Assembly (NCBI GenBank): GCA_025331565.1
Contig: JAFREQ010000062.1
Location: forward strand, 1,378,501-1,442,500
Direction: 5' to 3'
Source: Holacanthus passer
Taxonomy: Eukaryota > Chordata > Actinopteri > Pomacanthidae
DNA length: 64,000 nucleotides
Below the pieces are notes generated by a model. The model did not search any database and was not told where the DNA came from. It saw nothing but the letters and a program-made list of their open reading frames with translations. Position numbers and translations under genes: made by a program. Positions 48,071 to 60,777 of this stretch are shown here, piece by piece (the stretch's first letter is position 1; the number at the start of each line of letters is the position of its first letter).

Positions 48071-51000
48071 TATATCACACATATATGAACACATCTTCCC
48101 TCCACATATGGCTCCAAGGTACAAAACCAGAATCCACACAGGTGAGATCAGATGTGGTTTCAGGATATTCCTCCTCCTCCTATTCTCCCATCAGTTCAAC
48201 CATCACACTCTGTTTTCACGTCATACATCCTTGTGTTAATCGCTTTACTCCTCCATTATCTTCCTCTCCCTCCCTCAGTCTCCCCCCTCCCCTCTTCAGA
48301 AGCCCCCGTCGCCCTCCAGGCGAGGGCTGTTCAAAGGGCTGATAATCAGAGCTCTTATCAGGAGGCACTGTCACTTCATGTGTGTGTGTCTTTACATGTC
48401 TTTGTTTATGTCTTGAAACCGTTTCTATTTTCTCACAGTTCACATATTTAGAATCGTGTTTTTGAAGTTTGAAGTTGGCTCATTTGCTTCATGACCAACC
48501 GGGGAAAGTTATGGAAAGTAGCTCCTCCAAAAAACACAGGTTGAAGTGTTGTTTCATTGACTTTTGACTCTTTCATATTTCACGTGAATAAAACCACGTT
48601 CGGAGGCTGTGACAGGTTAACTCCGTGTTTACTCGGCTGCAGTGCGTCTCCCGTCGTCCTCGGCTCCGTTCGTATCTCACAGCTGACGCTAACATCACGC
48701 TGCGCTAATGGATCCTCCAGTTTGAATGTAAATATTATCTTTAGCATCATATGTCTGCTCGTCTCTACTCTGCTACTCTGATTGAAATCAAATCATAAAT
48801 ATTCTTTTCTGTCTCGTATTATTTCACCACAAACACCGACCTGTGTTGTCGAAGTCTGTCTAAACATTTCCTGGTTTAGATATAAAGTCTGTTCTATCAA
48901 CACTTGAAAGAGGAAGCGATGCATCACGGCGATAATCCACTCAGCGAAATAAACACATGTTGCACAGTGAGAAGGGAGGAAACCAAACCCAGATGCTCGA
49001 ACAGAAAGTGGGATGTTTACTCGCAGAACCTTAAATCCACCTGCTTACAATGAAATAGTCCCATGTGGACTTTCGGCCCAGTTGGTTGCAGTTTGTGTTT
49101 TCACTGCCAAGACAAAATGAGACAGTTAGAAGATGTGGAGAACAAAAAGGTGAACAGTTGCAGACTTTGTTTTTTGAATCTTAGAGGTGGTCGAAATGCA
49201 GATGTATACTGTAGGACAATATGTCAACCAGCAACTGTTCATGTTTGTCCCTTCACTGTCTCTGGGTGTTTTAGGCCTTTGTGAGCAAATCAATGAGCCG
49301 AACTAGAAATGTTAATTTCTAGCTCCTGTCCAGAAATCAAAGTATATATATTGAGGATTTCATCCATATTACTCTCGTCTATCCTCAGGTGCTCCGGATT
49401 GATTTAGTCTCTCAGGACTTTGAAAGCCGTTTGAACCTGACATCCAACCCTGCGTCCTCAGGGTTCAGTGCCACCGCGATCTCTCTCTAACCGTGACCAA
49501 AGGTTTTGGTTGTTGCCTTAATCATAGTTGAACACACAAATGAATACACGTGCATGTACATGAACACGTACAAATGAACTTTGCACAGCTGAAGAAAAGT
49601 TGAGCTTGTGTTTTTTTTTCTGAGCAGGTTTGGCTTTTTCTACCTTTGCATTGTCTCGTTTTACAAGTCAGAACATGACAGTCACCAAAAATCTGTGGTG
49701 CCAACTGCTCTTTTCTCTCCACACGTCTTTGTGCCGGTCCTTCCTTTCCCATCTGCCTCGTCGGCGTGTAATTTATGACTGATTTGCACCTAAACACACA
49801 TCTCATGTGCTCCATTGCTCACGCGGCGTTCTTCCCCCTCTTTGTCTGCGCTCTTGTCCGGACAGCGGCTCGCAGTTTGTTTTGGCTCCGACCTGAGTCT
49901 CTTCTTTTGTCTCGATCTCTGTCGACTGCAGATTTTTGCCGCGTGCAACATCTCGGGGATCTTTTTATTGCCGTCGGGTGACATCACCGAGCCGCCCGTT
50001 CCCGGCTGTTTGTGCCCGGTTTGCCTTCGTTGGCACGCGGAGGGTTGAGGAGGTTCGTTCCAAGTGTGCCTGCGCTGAAAGGCGGAGGACGGACAGATAA
50101 ATTTAGACTTTGGAATTTGTCTTTCAACAACACGGCTTATAAAAACGATGATTAATCATTTCCACTGGCAATGGGAGAGGTGATTGGAACAATGGAAAAA
50201 CTGTGCGAGCTGGGGGAATCCCAACTTTTTTGTTGCACTGAAAGAATGATGTGATTGCCAAAAGGGCCGTCTTCATGTTTCCAAACTTGACTTTTATTTT
50301 ACTTCTCTTGAAGTCAGGTGTTTCTTCTGATACTCTGCAGTGACTGTTGACCCTGCATGCACTTTAAAAGTGACTCGCTGTTCTATACTTGGCTTTATAC
50401 TTTGGCTCTATTTTCATGTCACCGTCCTGCTCTCAGAGAGGATTTATAGCTTCGACTGGAGAGCAGCCGTGACAGAAACCAAACCCCTACCGGAAGCTCA
50501 TATTCTGACGATGCGGACTCTCGGACAGAACTTTGGCTGGAGGTCTGAATACCAGCAGGGAGGTCGCGACGGGAGCCTGAGCTTGAAACTGAAATAAGAA
50601 GTAGTGGCTTGTCGTACTTCTGTCCACATCTGAGGAGAAGTCATTGGATTCACATGCTTGAATCCAGGAATTTGTTTGATTCTGAATAGATCAAAAATCC
50701 AGTTTTGCACATTGTTATTCAGAAAGCATCATTAAAAGTTTACACATTGAGAGTGGAAGAGTGATATTTGCTTTGAGATTTTGAGTTCTTGGTGAAAAGA
50801 AAAAATGGATGAATATGAATAAATAAAGTATATTTCACCTTTATAAAAAACATTAAGCTGGAAATGGCAAACAACAACAGCCAACTTTCAGAATACAATC
50901 TGAAAAATGGAGCTTTCATTAAGTGACCTTTGACCTATGAAGGTGCCTGCTAAAGGAGATGAGGTTTGGCACGAAATCACCAAAGTGTCCCAGATGTTTC

Positions 51001-51255
51001 AGATCATTCTCTCACTGATAATAATCTAGTTTTAGAAACACGCTGAGGGACCAGAGCAGGTCTGAAGCAGGCTCAGGACCCGAGGATACACAAACCAGCA
51101 CGAGAGGTATTAGCAAAAACATGTTACCTGGCTCCCGTTCTGTCTGCGTGCCCGCTCTCGCCCCGGTTTATTTTGTCCTTAAAAAACATGATAAAATTGC
51201 TATTGCCCCCCTTAAGTCTCTAATTATGTTCATGAAGGAGAAAAAAGAGACAGAG

Positions 51256-51256
51256 T

Positions 51257-51278
<22 letters not shown>
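51256..51278. repeat. (GA)n microsatellite
   Basis: About ten GA units in a wider purine-rich stretch. Confidence 0.88.
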
Positions 51279-51288
<10 letters not shown>

Positions 51289-51389
51289 CGACAAGGCGAG
51301 GCAGGTCGAGTCCTAATCCTGTCTAATAGCAATGTTTCTGTTCCATCACGACGGCACAATCCTTCCCCAGAGGAAAGAAACAGAGGGAG

Positions 51390-51390
<1 letters not shown>

Positions 51391-51435
<45 letters not shown>

Positions 51436-51436
51436 G
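51391..51436. repeat. (TG)n microsatellite
   Basis: About 20 units, ending in a CGTGTG variant. Confidence 0.95.
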
Positions 51437-51529
51437 AATACAGGTTTTTACATGTGTGCAAGTGAGCAGCAAATGATGACCTTCTGAAATGTGATGCATT
51501 GATTACGGTTCAACTGTTCAACAGTGATC

Positions 51530-51643
51530 AAAGTAGTTAAAATTACTTTTAGTACAAAACAGTTTTGCATTAATAATCAGAGTCAAATTACAAGTGTAGA
51601 GTAGAGTACTAGAGTAAATGTACTTAGTTACTTTCCACCACTG
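51530..51643 (-). mobile_element. End fragment of the hAT-like interspersed repeat
   Basis: Read on the minus strand it begins CAGTGGTGGAAAGTAACTAA and continues GTACATTTACTCTAGTACTC. This is the second type of terminus of the family, also present in diverged form at the right end of 60778-61193. The interior is truncated. Confidence 0.58.
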
Positions 51644-52065
51644 TATGTTAGTGTAGTGGTACTGATACTCAAACATGACTTCCTCATTATTACTGATTAA
51701 TTTGTCAGTTTTTGTATTGATCTATTTTTTATCAGAAAATAAAAAAACAAACAAAACTCAACTCACGATGATACAAAACAGAGAAAAGCAGCATTTCTTC
51801 TCTTTTGAGGAGCTGGAACGAGAAAATGTTTATTATTTTTGCTTTGTCTTAAATACGTGATTAATTAATTAAGAAGCATTTTTGACAGACGAGGGATTGC
51901 GTCATCATTTCATCATCATTTATCGTAGGTCACATGTCCAGAGATATTAATGTGGGAGTGTTTTCTGTGGGTGTTTTTCTTGGAACAAAGCGTCCTGGAT
52001 TTTGCACGTCAGCTAATATGATGTGTTATCGTTAGACTTGACAGCTTCTCCTGACATACACACAC

Positions 52066-52069
<4 letters not shown>

Positions 52070-52109
<40 letters not shown>
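52070..52109. repeat. (AC)n microsatellite
   Basis: About 20 AC units. Confidence 0.95.
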
Positions 52110-52113
<4 letters not shown>

Positions 52114-52342
52114 TATTAAATTGCTTTTTTTATTGTATCTCAGTCATCAGTGAGCCAAACAGTGTTGCTTCACGCTGGTTGCGGAGGTGTTTATAGAGGT
52201 CAGGGCCTGTTTCTGGAGACCTCGTCGGCTCGGTGTATCACACGTGAACAAGTTTGGACAAAAGATAATTTAATAGATTATTTGTCTGGAAACTTTTCAA
52301 ACACGTAGACAGAAACACGATGAGAAAGGTCACAGGATATAC

Positions 52343-52345
<3 letters not shown>

Positions 52346-52374
<29 letters not shown>
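52346..52374. repeat. (GT)n microsatellite
   Basis: Perfect dinucleotide run. Confidence 0.93.
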
Positions 52375-53918
52375 TGACACATTAGCTGTAAGGAGTCCAA
52401 AGTGATTGATATTTACAGTAATATGTGTTGGGAGGTCTGACATGTCAGGATCGTGTCATATTTACAAGTGTTTATCAGCCAGTTAGGATTTGATCCAAAA
52501 ACTCCTGCAGGTGCTGCGAAACCTGCATTTCACAACATTTCCTCACAGAGCTGCTGGAATAAACGTACAAATATTCTACTTTCGACTCGACTGCTTTTAT
52601 ATGATGACATTAGTTACTTTGCAGATTCAGGTGATTAAAACTAAACATAAATCAACTAATAAATCATGATGTATTATTATGGATTAAACTACCCAGCAGT
52701 GTTTAAAGCTGTTGAAATGATGCTGACACATTAATGCATCACTTATATAATGATAATACTTGTGTAATTGCACTTATGTAAGATTTTGAAGGAATAAGTA
52801 GTATTGTGATATTATGTTTTCCCGTCATCTTTCTTGGATAAAAGTCCAAAGTCCAGTCTCTGTTCAGACTAACAAAAACGCATCACATGACCCCTCAGGT
52901 CAGGTCAGCGATGTCTGTGATTCGTTATCCGCATTGAATGAACTGCCGGTCGTCAAAGCTTGTGGATAGATACGGGCTGATGCTGTTTGACTTCTTCTGG
53001 GGTCGTCAAAGGAAAGACACGGTGACTGATGAGACCCAACAGAGGAAGCAAACGTTGGTGTTTGCAAAAGTCCAGACGACACGGCAGCTTTAAACTAGAA
53101 GTCTCAGTGATTTCTGAAAGGTCGGAGGAAGATAAAAACGTATCAGTGTGGATGTAGCTGTAGTTCCTTGTGTGTCTGCAGGTTGTTTTTCTGTGCGTCC
53201 TCGGTGTCAGGGGAGATGTGGCAGCTTAACTCTCTAAATCTTTACTTTGACTCTGCCAGGAAATCCATGTTTTGCAGCACGTTTGGATTTAGTTTGCGAT
53301 ATTGAAGCGTTTCACAACGTTAACACAGTCTTAGCCGGATTAGAGATTGGGAAACGGTGAGGGGATACTGTTTACTATCTGAAGTCCCAAAATGCATCTG
53401 GATTTAAAGTTCACGATGACTGATGTAACAGTGTTATTGTAGGTTTTTAAGCCCATAGCAACAAATCTTGTGTACTTTACCTTAGTAGTGACAATTTTCC
53501 AAAACATGTGATGGATTAAATCTCAAACTGATAATTGATTTTGATAGCATGCAGGAGTGAATGGAAGCCAATGGCCGTGTGGAAGATAAGAAAAATACTT
53601 TATGAAAGTTGAAACACAGCAACATGATTTGCAAAAAGTTTACAAGGAAAACATTCAGATGTCAGGTATAGTAAGAATGAACTGGCATTTTAAATGAATT
53701 ACAGAAGCTTTAAAACATGTTGAAAAAAGCTCCACAAAGTGAGCAGACCCTCTCCTGATGTTCTATACATTCTGTTTGCAATCAACAACTTGCTTTGCGT
53801 GTGCAGCCGTCGGCCATGTCAGCGGCCGAGAGCGACGTCCTGTTTCAGCCTCACAAATTTCCGCTGTCTGGCGAAGTTATAGATGACCCGCCTCCAGCTG
53901 GGTGGCCTGGTCCAGAGG

Positions 53919-53919
<1 letters not shown>

Positions 53920-53948
<29 letters not shown>
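53920..53948. repeat. (AC)n microsatellite
   Basis: Perfect dinucleotide run. Confidence 0.93.
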
Positions 53949-53952
<4 letters not shown>

Positions 53953-54025
53953 CATGTGAGCTTGTGTACAAGTACACAAAACGTGCACATGCTCATGCTC
54001 GAGTGCTTATATACAGTCCATACTG

Positions 54026-54027
<2 letters not shown>

Positions 54028-54061
<34 letters not shown>
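54028..54061. repeat. (AC)n microsatellite
   Basis: Perfect dinucleotide run. Confidence 0.94.
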
Positions 54062-54062
<1 letters not shown>

Positions 54063-55042
54063 CGTGGAATAAACAGAAGTAAACGAGGAACGCTGGAGGC
54101 CCAAACACAGCTGGTGAATCTCCTGTGGTGGATGTCAGGGTCACAGATGGACCAGAGAGGAAGACGTGATGGGGAGGGGAGCAATAAAAGATAAGGAGGG
54201 ATTTGATGGAGAGAAAGGAGGAAGAAGAAAAAGGCGAAGGACGAAGGGAAGACAAAACAAGGACGAGATGTGATGATAAGAGATAACAGGAGGACGTTGG
54301 AGAGAGGAAAGACACTCCTTCTTTCTTGCCCTTCGGTCTCCTTCAGTTGAATAAGCAGCCACAATGTCCAATCACGCTTCTTCTTCCCTTGAAGTCGTTG
54401 CTCAACGTCAGGTTCAGGTTCAGATGAAGGTGAAATTTTGAGTCTTCCAGGGTCCAAATTCATTTTTCCCTCCCTCACTGTCACTCAGTGGATTTCAGTT
54501 TTGGCAGCGGCTCCTTCTTTCAGTAATCATCGAGTTCATTGGTTTGTTTTGCATAATGGAATTTTGACTGACAGGTGTTGGAGTAAACTCTGCACTCCCA
54601 TTGGTTGACGTGTGATGACATGCTGATTGACAGGATGTGGATTTAACAGATTCCTGTGCAGCACTTAGTACGGAAAGAGTGAAGGGTCAATTTTAGGATT
54701 CAAGGCAGTTTTGCCTTCAGACACTTCATCTCTTTCTGTGTGACAAGACTGTTTTTCACATTAAATCATCAAGTCAATTTTAAGTAAGTTAATTAGCAAC
54801 CAGCAACCAAAGATTCTGAATGTTCAAGCTTCTTAAATGTGTGTTTACTTCTTTATATCATAGTAAATGAAATTTGGATGAATGAAAGTTAGTTAGTTGA
54901 ACCAAACAGGCCATTTTCACTTACCTGTTTTCAGTCTTTATTCTAAGCTGAACTAAGCTCTGTATTAAACACCCAGTTATGAAATTTGTCTTGATCTTCT
55001 CATTTAACTCTTGGCAAGAAAACAAGTATTAGATAAAGCTAT

Positions 55043-55124
55043 CGACGAGGATGGGATTCGAACCCACGCGTGCAGAGCACAATGGATTAGCAGTCCATCG
55101 CCTTAACCACTCGGCCACCTCGTC
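55043..55124 (-). tRNA. tRNA-Ser (anticodon GCT)
   Basis: An 82-nt serine-type tRNA on the minus strand. It starts GACGAGGTGGCCGAGTGG and ends with the complementary acceptor strand ATCCTCGTC plus discriminator G. The anticodon loop reads CTGCTAA (anticodon GCT, decoding AGC/AGU). The long variable arm typical of class II tRNA-Ser is present (TTGTGCTCTGCACG), and the T-loop is GGTTCGAATCC, which also serves as box B. Box A (TGGCCGAGTGG) is intact. There is no intron and no encoded CCA. A TTTT terminator for RNA polymerase III lies about 20 nt downstream (minus strand 55022-55019). It lies antisense inside the collagen intron and looks fully functional. Confidence 0.95.
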
Positions 55125-56342
55125 TTATAACTTGACCAGGTTTAGTTCCTGAGTTTAGATCATCTGGTTCGAATGAAACTATTTAATTGTGCTTTGCATA
55201 CACATATTATTTCTTCTACTCTATAACACAAGTGCTGTAACCTGTGAATGCAAACTGAAATGTATTCTTGTTTATTCAATCTGAGGACGACACCTTCGCA
55301 CCATATCACAAGCTCACAGAGCTTTATCTCTGTCCTGTCACGTCACGCTCTGTCGTCTCAGCCGTACGCCTCAGAAAATGTATATCGTAACCGTAGACTC
55401 AGCCTCCATCCGGATAACATCAGCAGACCCCGTAGGAATGAACGGGCAAGTCCAGACGTCGGCCGCTTGCCCACGAGCTGCCAATCAGAGGTGTATGAGG
55501 AGCGAGGGGTTTAAGCATACAGGTCTTACAGATGGCTTTTAAAATTCTCCGCTAGATGTAAGTGTTTGGACAGTAAAGTATTAGCAAACAGCGGAGATTG
55601 ATTGGGGAACATTAGCCGGGTAATGCCAGGATGACAGAAAGAATGAACGCAGTGTTGAATTCACGCAGACGATCGGGAACGTGCCTGTTCCATCATGTTA
55701 TGTCAGCTCGCGATGCAAATTACGAGCGCGGCGTTTCTTTGTCTGGAGTGGCGTAACTTTCAGCGCGACGTGTCAGATCGTGTAGCAGCTTTACATTCCT
55801 TCCACTTAATCTCCACAACCTTTACCTTAGCATAAAGGGTCAGTGGAGCCAAAGTGCAAAACATGTTTTCACAGTAATGTGACAAGAAGGAGGACAAGGT
55901 GATTGTGCTTACGTGACAAAGACCTCTAGTGGCCGTAGTAATAATGACACCTGGTGATGTTGTTATAGAGCGACAAAGCTTGTCTAAGGAGCAGGTCAGC
56001 GTGGACTGATTGGGTCAAACTGGACTTTAACACGAGAGCTACAGTTAATGTTGTTTTATTAAAGTACGACCTCAATCGATCCTGAACTGTTCCACAATGT
56101 TTTTGTGCTTAAATCTTACCAAACCTTAAATCGTGATTTTCTAAGTGTTGTTGTTGATATTTTGTCTTTTAATTTGAAGGATTTGTTGGTTGACTTGTTG
56201 GTCGGCTTCAGTTCCATTGCAGCTGCAGAGGAAAAACCTAACGATACGATCGAAAGCTCCGGAACAGCTGCTGAATGGACCTTGTGTGTTTTGTCAGGCC
56301 AAGAATGAACTTTTTATCACTTTTTTTTTTTTTTTGCACATG

Positions 56343-56375
<33 letters not shown>

Positions 56376-56392
56376 ACACTCACACACACTCA
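56343..56392. repeat. (AC)n passing into (CACACACACT)n
   Basis: An AC run followed by about three units of a 10-bp CACACACACT repeat. A T-run of about 18 lies just upstream (56318-56335). Confidence 0.93.
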
Positions 56393-56511
56393 GGCAGGTG
56401 TGTTTCAGTGGCTGTAAGATGATGAGACGATCAAGTAGCTCTCATATTGTTAAAACAGGATTTCAGCTCATTGTCCTGACGTCTTTGTTCACTATGGAAG
56501 AATGTAGCCCT

Positions 56512-56513
<2 letters not shown>

Positions 56514-56544
<31 letters not shown>
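56514..56544. repeat. (GT)n microsatellite
   Basis: Perfect dinucleotide run. Confidence 0.93.
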
Positions 56545-56546
<2 letters not shown>

Positions 56547-56939
56547 CTTGTACTTATATATCTATGAGGACCAATGTCAGACAGCAATGTTGAGACGCGA
56601 GGACATTTTTGCCCGGTTCTGTTGGAGGGTTTAGTTTCAGTGTTAATCTCAGCTTTGAGTTTAGGTTTATCTGAGAGCGTCCTCACAGCTCCAGGAGTGT
56701 TTGTGCAGCGTTACCTGTGCTCACACGTCCCAACGCACTCACGTGTCCCCGCTCCGACTGTTTTTATTTACCTGTAATGATTCTTTATTGTGCGCGAGAC
56801 GAAAACGCGCTCTTCCTCCTCTGTATTTAACACCACATCACACGTCTCCTCAGGCGCTGGCTTAGCGTCTGTTTGCCCACATCATCCTTCACTTTTAACT
56901 CTGGGTGTGGACGGGGCGAATTGAGCGAGGATCAGCGCA

Positions 56940-57060
56940 CATCTCCGCCCGGCGCAGGTACAGGCCGGATTACGTCCCAGAACAATGGACGTCGGGGCCC
57001 AATAGCAATGTGAGGCGGCTCGCTCTGATTGGATGACACCTGAGGACGTATTCATGCCTC
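56940..57060 (+). promoter_or_regulatory. GC-rich segment with two CCAAT motifs, 2.4 kb before the mature collagen exon
   Basis: A CpG-containing GC-rich patch (TCCGCCCGGCGCAGG) has CCAAT at 56999-57003 and ATTGG at 57028-57032, close to GTCGGGG and GAACAATGG motifs. It could be an internal promoter or enhancer. No leader exon with a good donor is obvious between here and 59428, so this is weak. Confidence 0.25.
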
Positions 57061-57448
57061 GACAAAAGGAGGATAATAGAGCGAAAGGATGAGGGAAACA
57101 TAATATAGAGATGAGACTTAAGAGAGTAAATCTTTGCCATTGTTTTGTTCTTCTCTGCTGCTTGAAATTTTAAACTGCTTCTTCCTTTAGCTTTAAGTCA
57201 GTTGAAGCTCCTAAATCACTTCTATTTTAAGCTTCTTCTTTTTTACCCTCTTTGCCAAAAGTTTCATTCGAGCTGCTCTCTCTGTCCCCTTTTCTCTCGC
57301 TCTCTCCTTCCTTGCTCTCTCCCTTAGCCCAGATTTCGCCGTTTCCTTGCTCACTTTCTCCCCCTCTTGCCCTCCTTCTGTCATCGTGATTAGAGGAGTC
57401 GAGGAGATCAGAGGGAAGAAAGCAGGACCGGCATCGCTGACCTTTCCC

Positions 57449-57452
<4 letters not shown>

Positions 57453-57488
<36 letters not shown>
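57453..57488. repeat. (CT)n microsatellite
   Basis: About 18 CT units in a pyrimidine-rich stretch. Confidence 0.94.
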
Positions 57489-57491
<3 letters not shown>

Positions 57492-59427
57492 CTTCTCCAA
57501 CACTTTTTTTTTGTCTGCAGTTTTTGAGCTTGTCGCTGGTTCTGTTGTCTTGGCCAGGTGGTAGTTGTAGTAGTTGGCAGTAGTAGTGTTTTGCCTCTCA
57601 ACCTCTATTTATACGACTTACTGTGTGTTCACCAGTTGTCATGCAATATTGGAATTTCCCTCCCTGATAATATTTATTAAAGGAATTTTCAGTATTCCTT
57701 TTAAAAGAATTTCATTTCTTTCTAGCACATTATGTTCATGTTGGGAAGATGATATTTAGATTTTTTTTTGTCACTGTTTTTTAATGAATGTCGCTGCATA
57801 TAGAAAGGTGGCGTCCTTATTTTTCATCTGGCCTGCAAAGCTCTGATTGGTCAGTTATTTCTCTATCAGGTTAATGGATGCGATGGTCGAGTTATTGACA
57901 TGCTGAGAAACAGGCGATGACTCATTGAGTTATTGGTTTCCATGTTGAATCTGTTTTACTAATTGTTAAAATGTCATGATTGATTCAGATGTTCTCTCCT
58001 TTTTTATTGAGAAAGAAAATTGATCCACGTGTGTTAGACGCCGGTCTTTCCCAGGCTCTGATTATATGACGCAGACTAGACCAGCTGACGAGTGCTTCCA
58101 GGGGTCCTGGAGGGTCCTTGACCTCGATTATTGTGGAGTCCTCACTCTCAGACTGTGGTCATATGAACTAATACACACTCTCTCACACTTTCTCCTCATC
58201 CACCCCTGTCCTCTGAACCTCCATCGCACCCCAGTCAACACCCTTTTGTCCCTCCTCCCCTCCCGTCCACGTCTCCTCAACGTCTCTCCTCCCCGCCGGC
58301 AGCCTTTCATCCACTAATCACATTGAAATGCCGGCCGTGACCTTTGAGTCTGACCCCAAAGAGACCCCCAAATCATGGACTCATGAGACATTTGCTTCTA
58401 TACTCACAAGGTGATCAAGCATCATAATTAATTATTGATCTCATATTTAAAGTTTAGATTCACACACAGATTCTAAGCACATAGAAACGCTCAGATATAT
58501 AGAAGACAAATAAGAACTCTCCTCTCCCCATGTGGTCCATCGCCTCCCACCAAGAGACCCAACAAGTGAATAGATGGCATTTGGTTTTTTGAAGTTTAAA
58601 GAGCCTCATATATATGAGCTTATGCCACTCATACGTCAGCTTATAAAAGCTCTCTCATAAAGTCTGAAAGCGCTGCGTGATGTGTGGTAGATATCTCAGG
58701 AATGTCACCTCGAGCACGAAAAGGTTAATCTGTAGTTCACGTGGAGTTTATGAGCTACATATGGTGCGTGCAGGGTTTGTTTACTGTGCATAAGATGGAG
58801 GTGCGTGAGGGGTAAAAATGCTTTTTCCTGTCACTGCTGGTTGCCCTGGCAGAGAAAACAAACGTCCCCCAGGTCACAGTAACATTATGAAAGGACCTCC
58901 TCAGGGCCGGTGTCACTGGGTCTTTGCTTCGAGGTTTGACTCTGGTTGTAGTTAAAGCTGGTTTGTGTCTCTGTTACTAATCAACAAGCCAAGAAAAAGA
59001 GCTGGAGGTTAGAAAACAGGCCTGAAGAGAGACGTAAGTGTTTGTGACCTGAAGAACGTGATTGTACATGTTGTGCACTTTTTCAATCAACACCCAGTAT
59101 CAGCACTGAGTGGATCTGATCCTTCATCCTAAATCCCTTTGCCTCTTTTAAATTGATGCAACTATTAAGAGTGCACGTGACTGTGTTGTTTCCCGAGGCC
59201 TCTGTTTTCTGTCTTTTTGTTGGATTTTATCCTTTTATTCATGAAGGGATTTGAACACATTCTTGCTCGTTTGCAGCCGTACTTCAGCCTCTATAGTTAA
59301 ATAGTGACTTATGCAGTTTCACTAACCAACATAAACGGGGGATTCGAACGCCGAGTTGTCTGATCTTGAACAGAAATGCACCACGTAAAGCCTTGTTTGT
59401 AACCTCTACTTCTTCTTATGTCCGCAG

Positions 59428-59505
59428 GGTACCAAGTTTGACGAGCCGTGTGCGGGCCTGGACTGCAGCGGAGGATGCAGGTGCAACCCAGAGAAAGGCA
59501 GCAGG
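59428..59505 (+). CDS. col4a2: Collagen type IV alpha2-class chain, first mature exon (7S cysteine cluster)
   Basis: A 78-nt exon flanked by TCCGCAG acceptor and GTGAGT donor, phase 0 at both ends. It encodes GTKFDEPCAGLDCSGGC followed by RCNPEKGSR. With the leader exons this gives residues 20-45, with cysteines at 27, 32, 36 and 38. This matches the N-terminal 7S motif of alpha2-class collagen IV (KFDxPCxGxDCSGGCxCxPEKGxR, then Gly-X-Y repeats). The 7S cysteines cross-link four triple helices at their N-termini in basement membranes. The KFD and CSGGC spelling favours COL4A2 over COL4A6 (CSGSC) and COL4A4 (CSVC), so the symbol is likely but not proven. The exon is about 55.8 kb from the previous one. 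The triple-helical exons lie beyond the window. Confidence 0.9.
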
Positions 59506-60777
59506 GTGAGTCATGATGCCGTCGTGGCTCTTGTACAGTAAAATCCACAGAATATTTGCACATACACGCTTGTAGTTTTTTTTCATCAGAAATCACTGAG
59601 CTCATGAGACCTTCACGACCTGTTAGGTACCATTTTATCACCTCCCCACTTTTGTTTTAGATTTACATTTGGTCCCTTGTGCTTTACTTTAAATCACATC
59701 AGGGCAATTTTCAGCCTGAGTTGGTCATAAAAGTGATAAAGTGATTAGTTCGTTCAGCAGAAACAGTGACATTTAGTTAACACCATGATATTATGTTGAA
59801 CTGTGAAAGAAATGAAGCATAATCTGGTTGTCAGGTCAGCTAAGATAGTGATGCAAAGTGTTCAATATTATTACAAAATATATAATAACATAAATAAATA
59901 CAGAGAAAATATATAATTTGACCGTGAAGTTTTCATATTGCAGCAGTTCTCGTTTCAAAATGTCAGTTAATGATCAATTACACGATCGACTGAGTTCGTT
60001 TTGTCATTTGACGACGACACAAACCCACGAAACTGTGACTAAAGTCGATTTTCACATTAAAAAAAAAAAAAAAAAGCTGTGTTATGATTAAACACTTAGC
60101 TGTAATGTTCTGTTAAACATAATGTACCCATTTACTGAATCCTCCTCTAAAACTATAATGACTTTAAATTGTAACCTGGTATTTCCACTCATGCTGGAAG
60201 CTGCCAGGCTGCTTTTTACGGAAGTGCAGTTTTTTTCAATGGACAGCAAACGTTGATCAAAAGCTCTTGAAACTATCGACTATACCAATTTATCATTTAC
60301 ATACTTGTTTGTAATCTGCTATGATGTAATATTTATTGTACTTGGCAGGTGGGTAAGATGTTGGAGTTTGTGAGCAGTTCATTTTTTATTTAAAAAAAAA
60401 AACTTTATCCAGAATTAAATTAGCGGAAACAATTTCATTCACTTTGTTCAGGAACAATGACCTCAGGGCTCCAACTTTAATTTTTATCTTTCCATCACGC
60501 AGTCACACACATTAACACCCACAGATATAATCACCATCTGACACGCTGTATATCAAAGTGAGCTCAGCGTCTGTTTGTTTCGACAGTGCTTATCTATAGA
60601 CCGCGCTGTGACTCCTCCGGGCGACGAATCAGACGCCTGCAAAAACAAAACGGCGTCTTTAGGCGAGGAACTCATTTTCCTGTCATGAAATCAACATCAG
60701 CTGTCATCTGGTACCGACCATATGCAAACAGGCGTTGACAGAGTGGCAGGTGATTGGCTCATCGATGAATGACGGCA
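59506..60777 (+). other. Following collagen intron, first part
   Basis: AT-rich intron after the 7S exon. It has an A-run (60060-60075) and another A-run (60400-60410). No coding exon with Gly-X-Y repeats and no recognisable repeat family is visible here. Confidence 0.65.

Larger units (their letters stand above)
43804..55042 (+). other. Giant 5' intron, part 4
   Basis: No supported gene. The region contains many AC/TG runs, a poly(A) run (46370-46391), a hAT-like end fragment (51530-51643) and non-repetitive intron. Segment 50130-50260 has ATGATTAATCATT and GGAACAATGG (SOX-like) motifs and is a weak enhancer candidate. Confidence 0.68.
55125..59427 (+). other. Giant 5' intron, final part before the first mature collagen exon
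   Basis: No supported gene. It contains a compound AC array (56343-56392), a TG run (56514-56544), a CT run (57453-57488) and a GC-rich segment with CCAAT motifs at 56940-57060. The last part leads into a pyrimidine-containing acceptor (TCTACTTCTTCTTATGTCCGCAG) at 59427. Confidence 0.7.
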
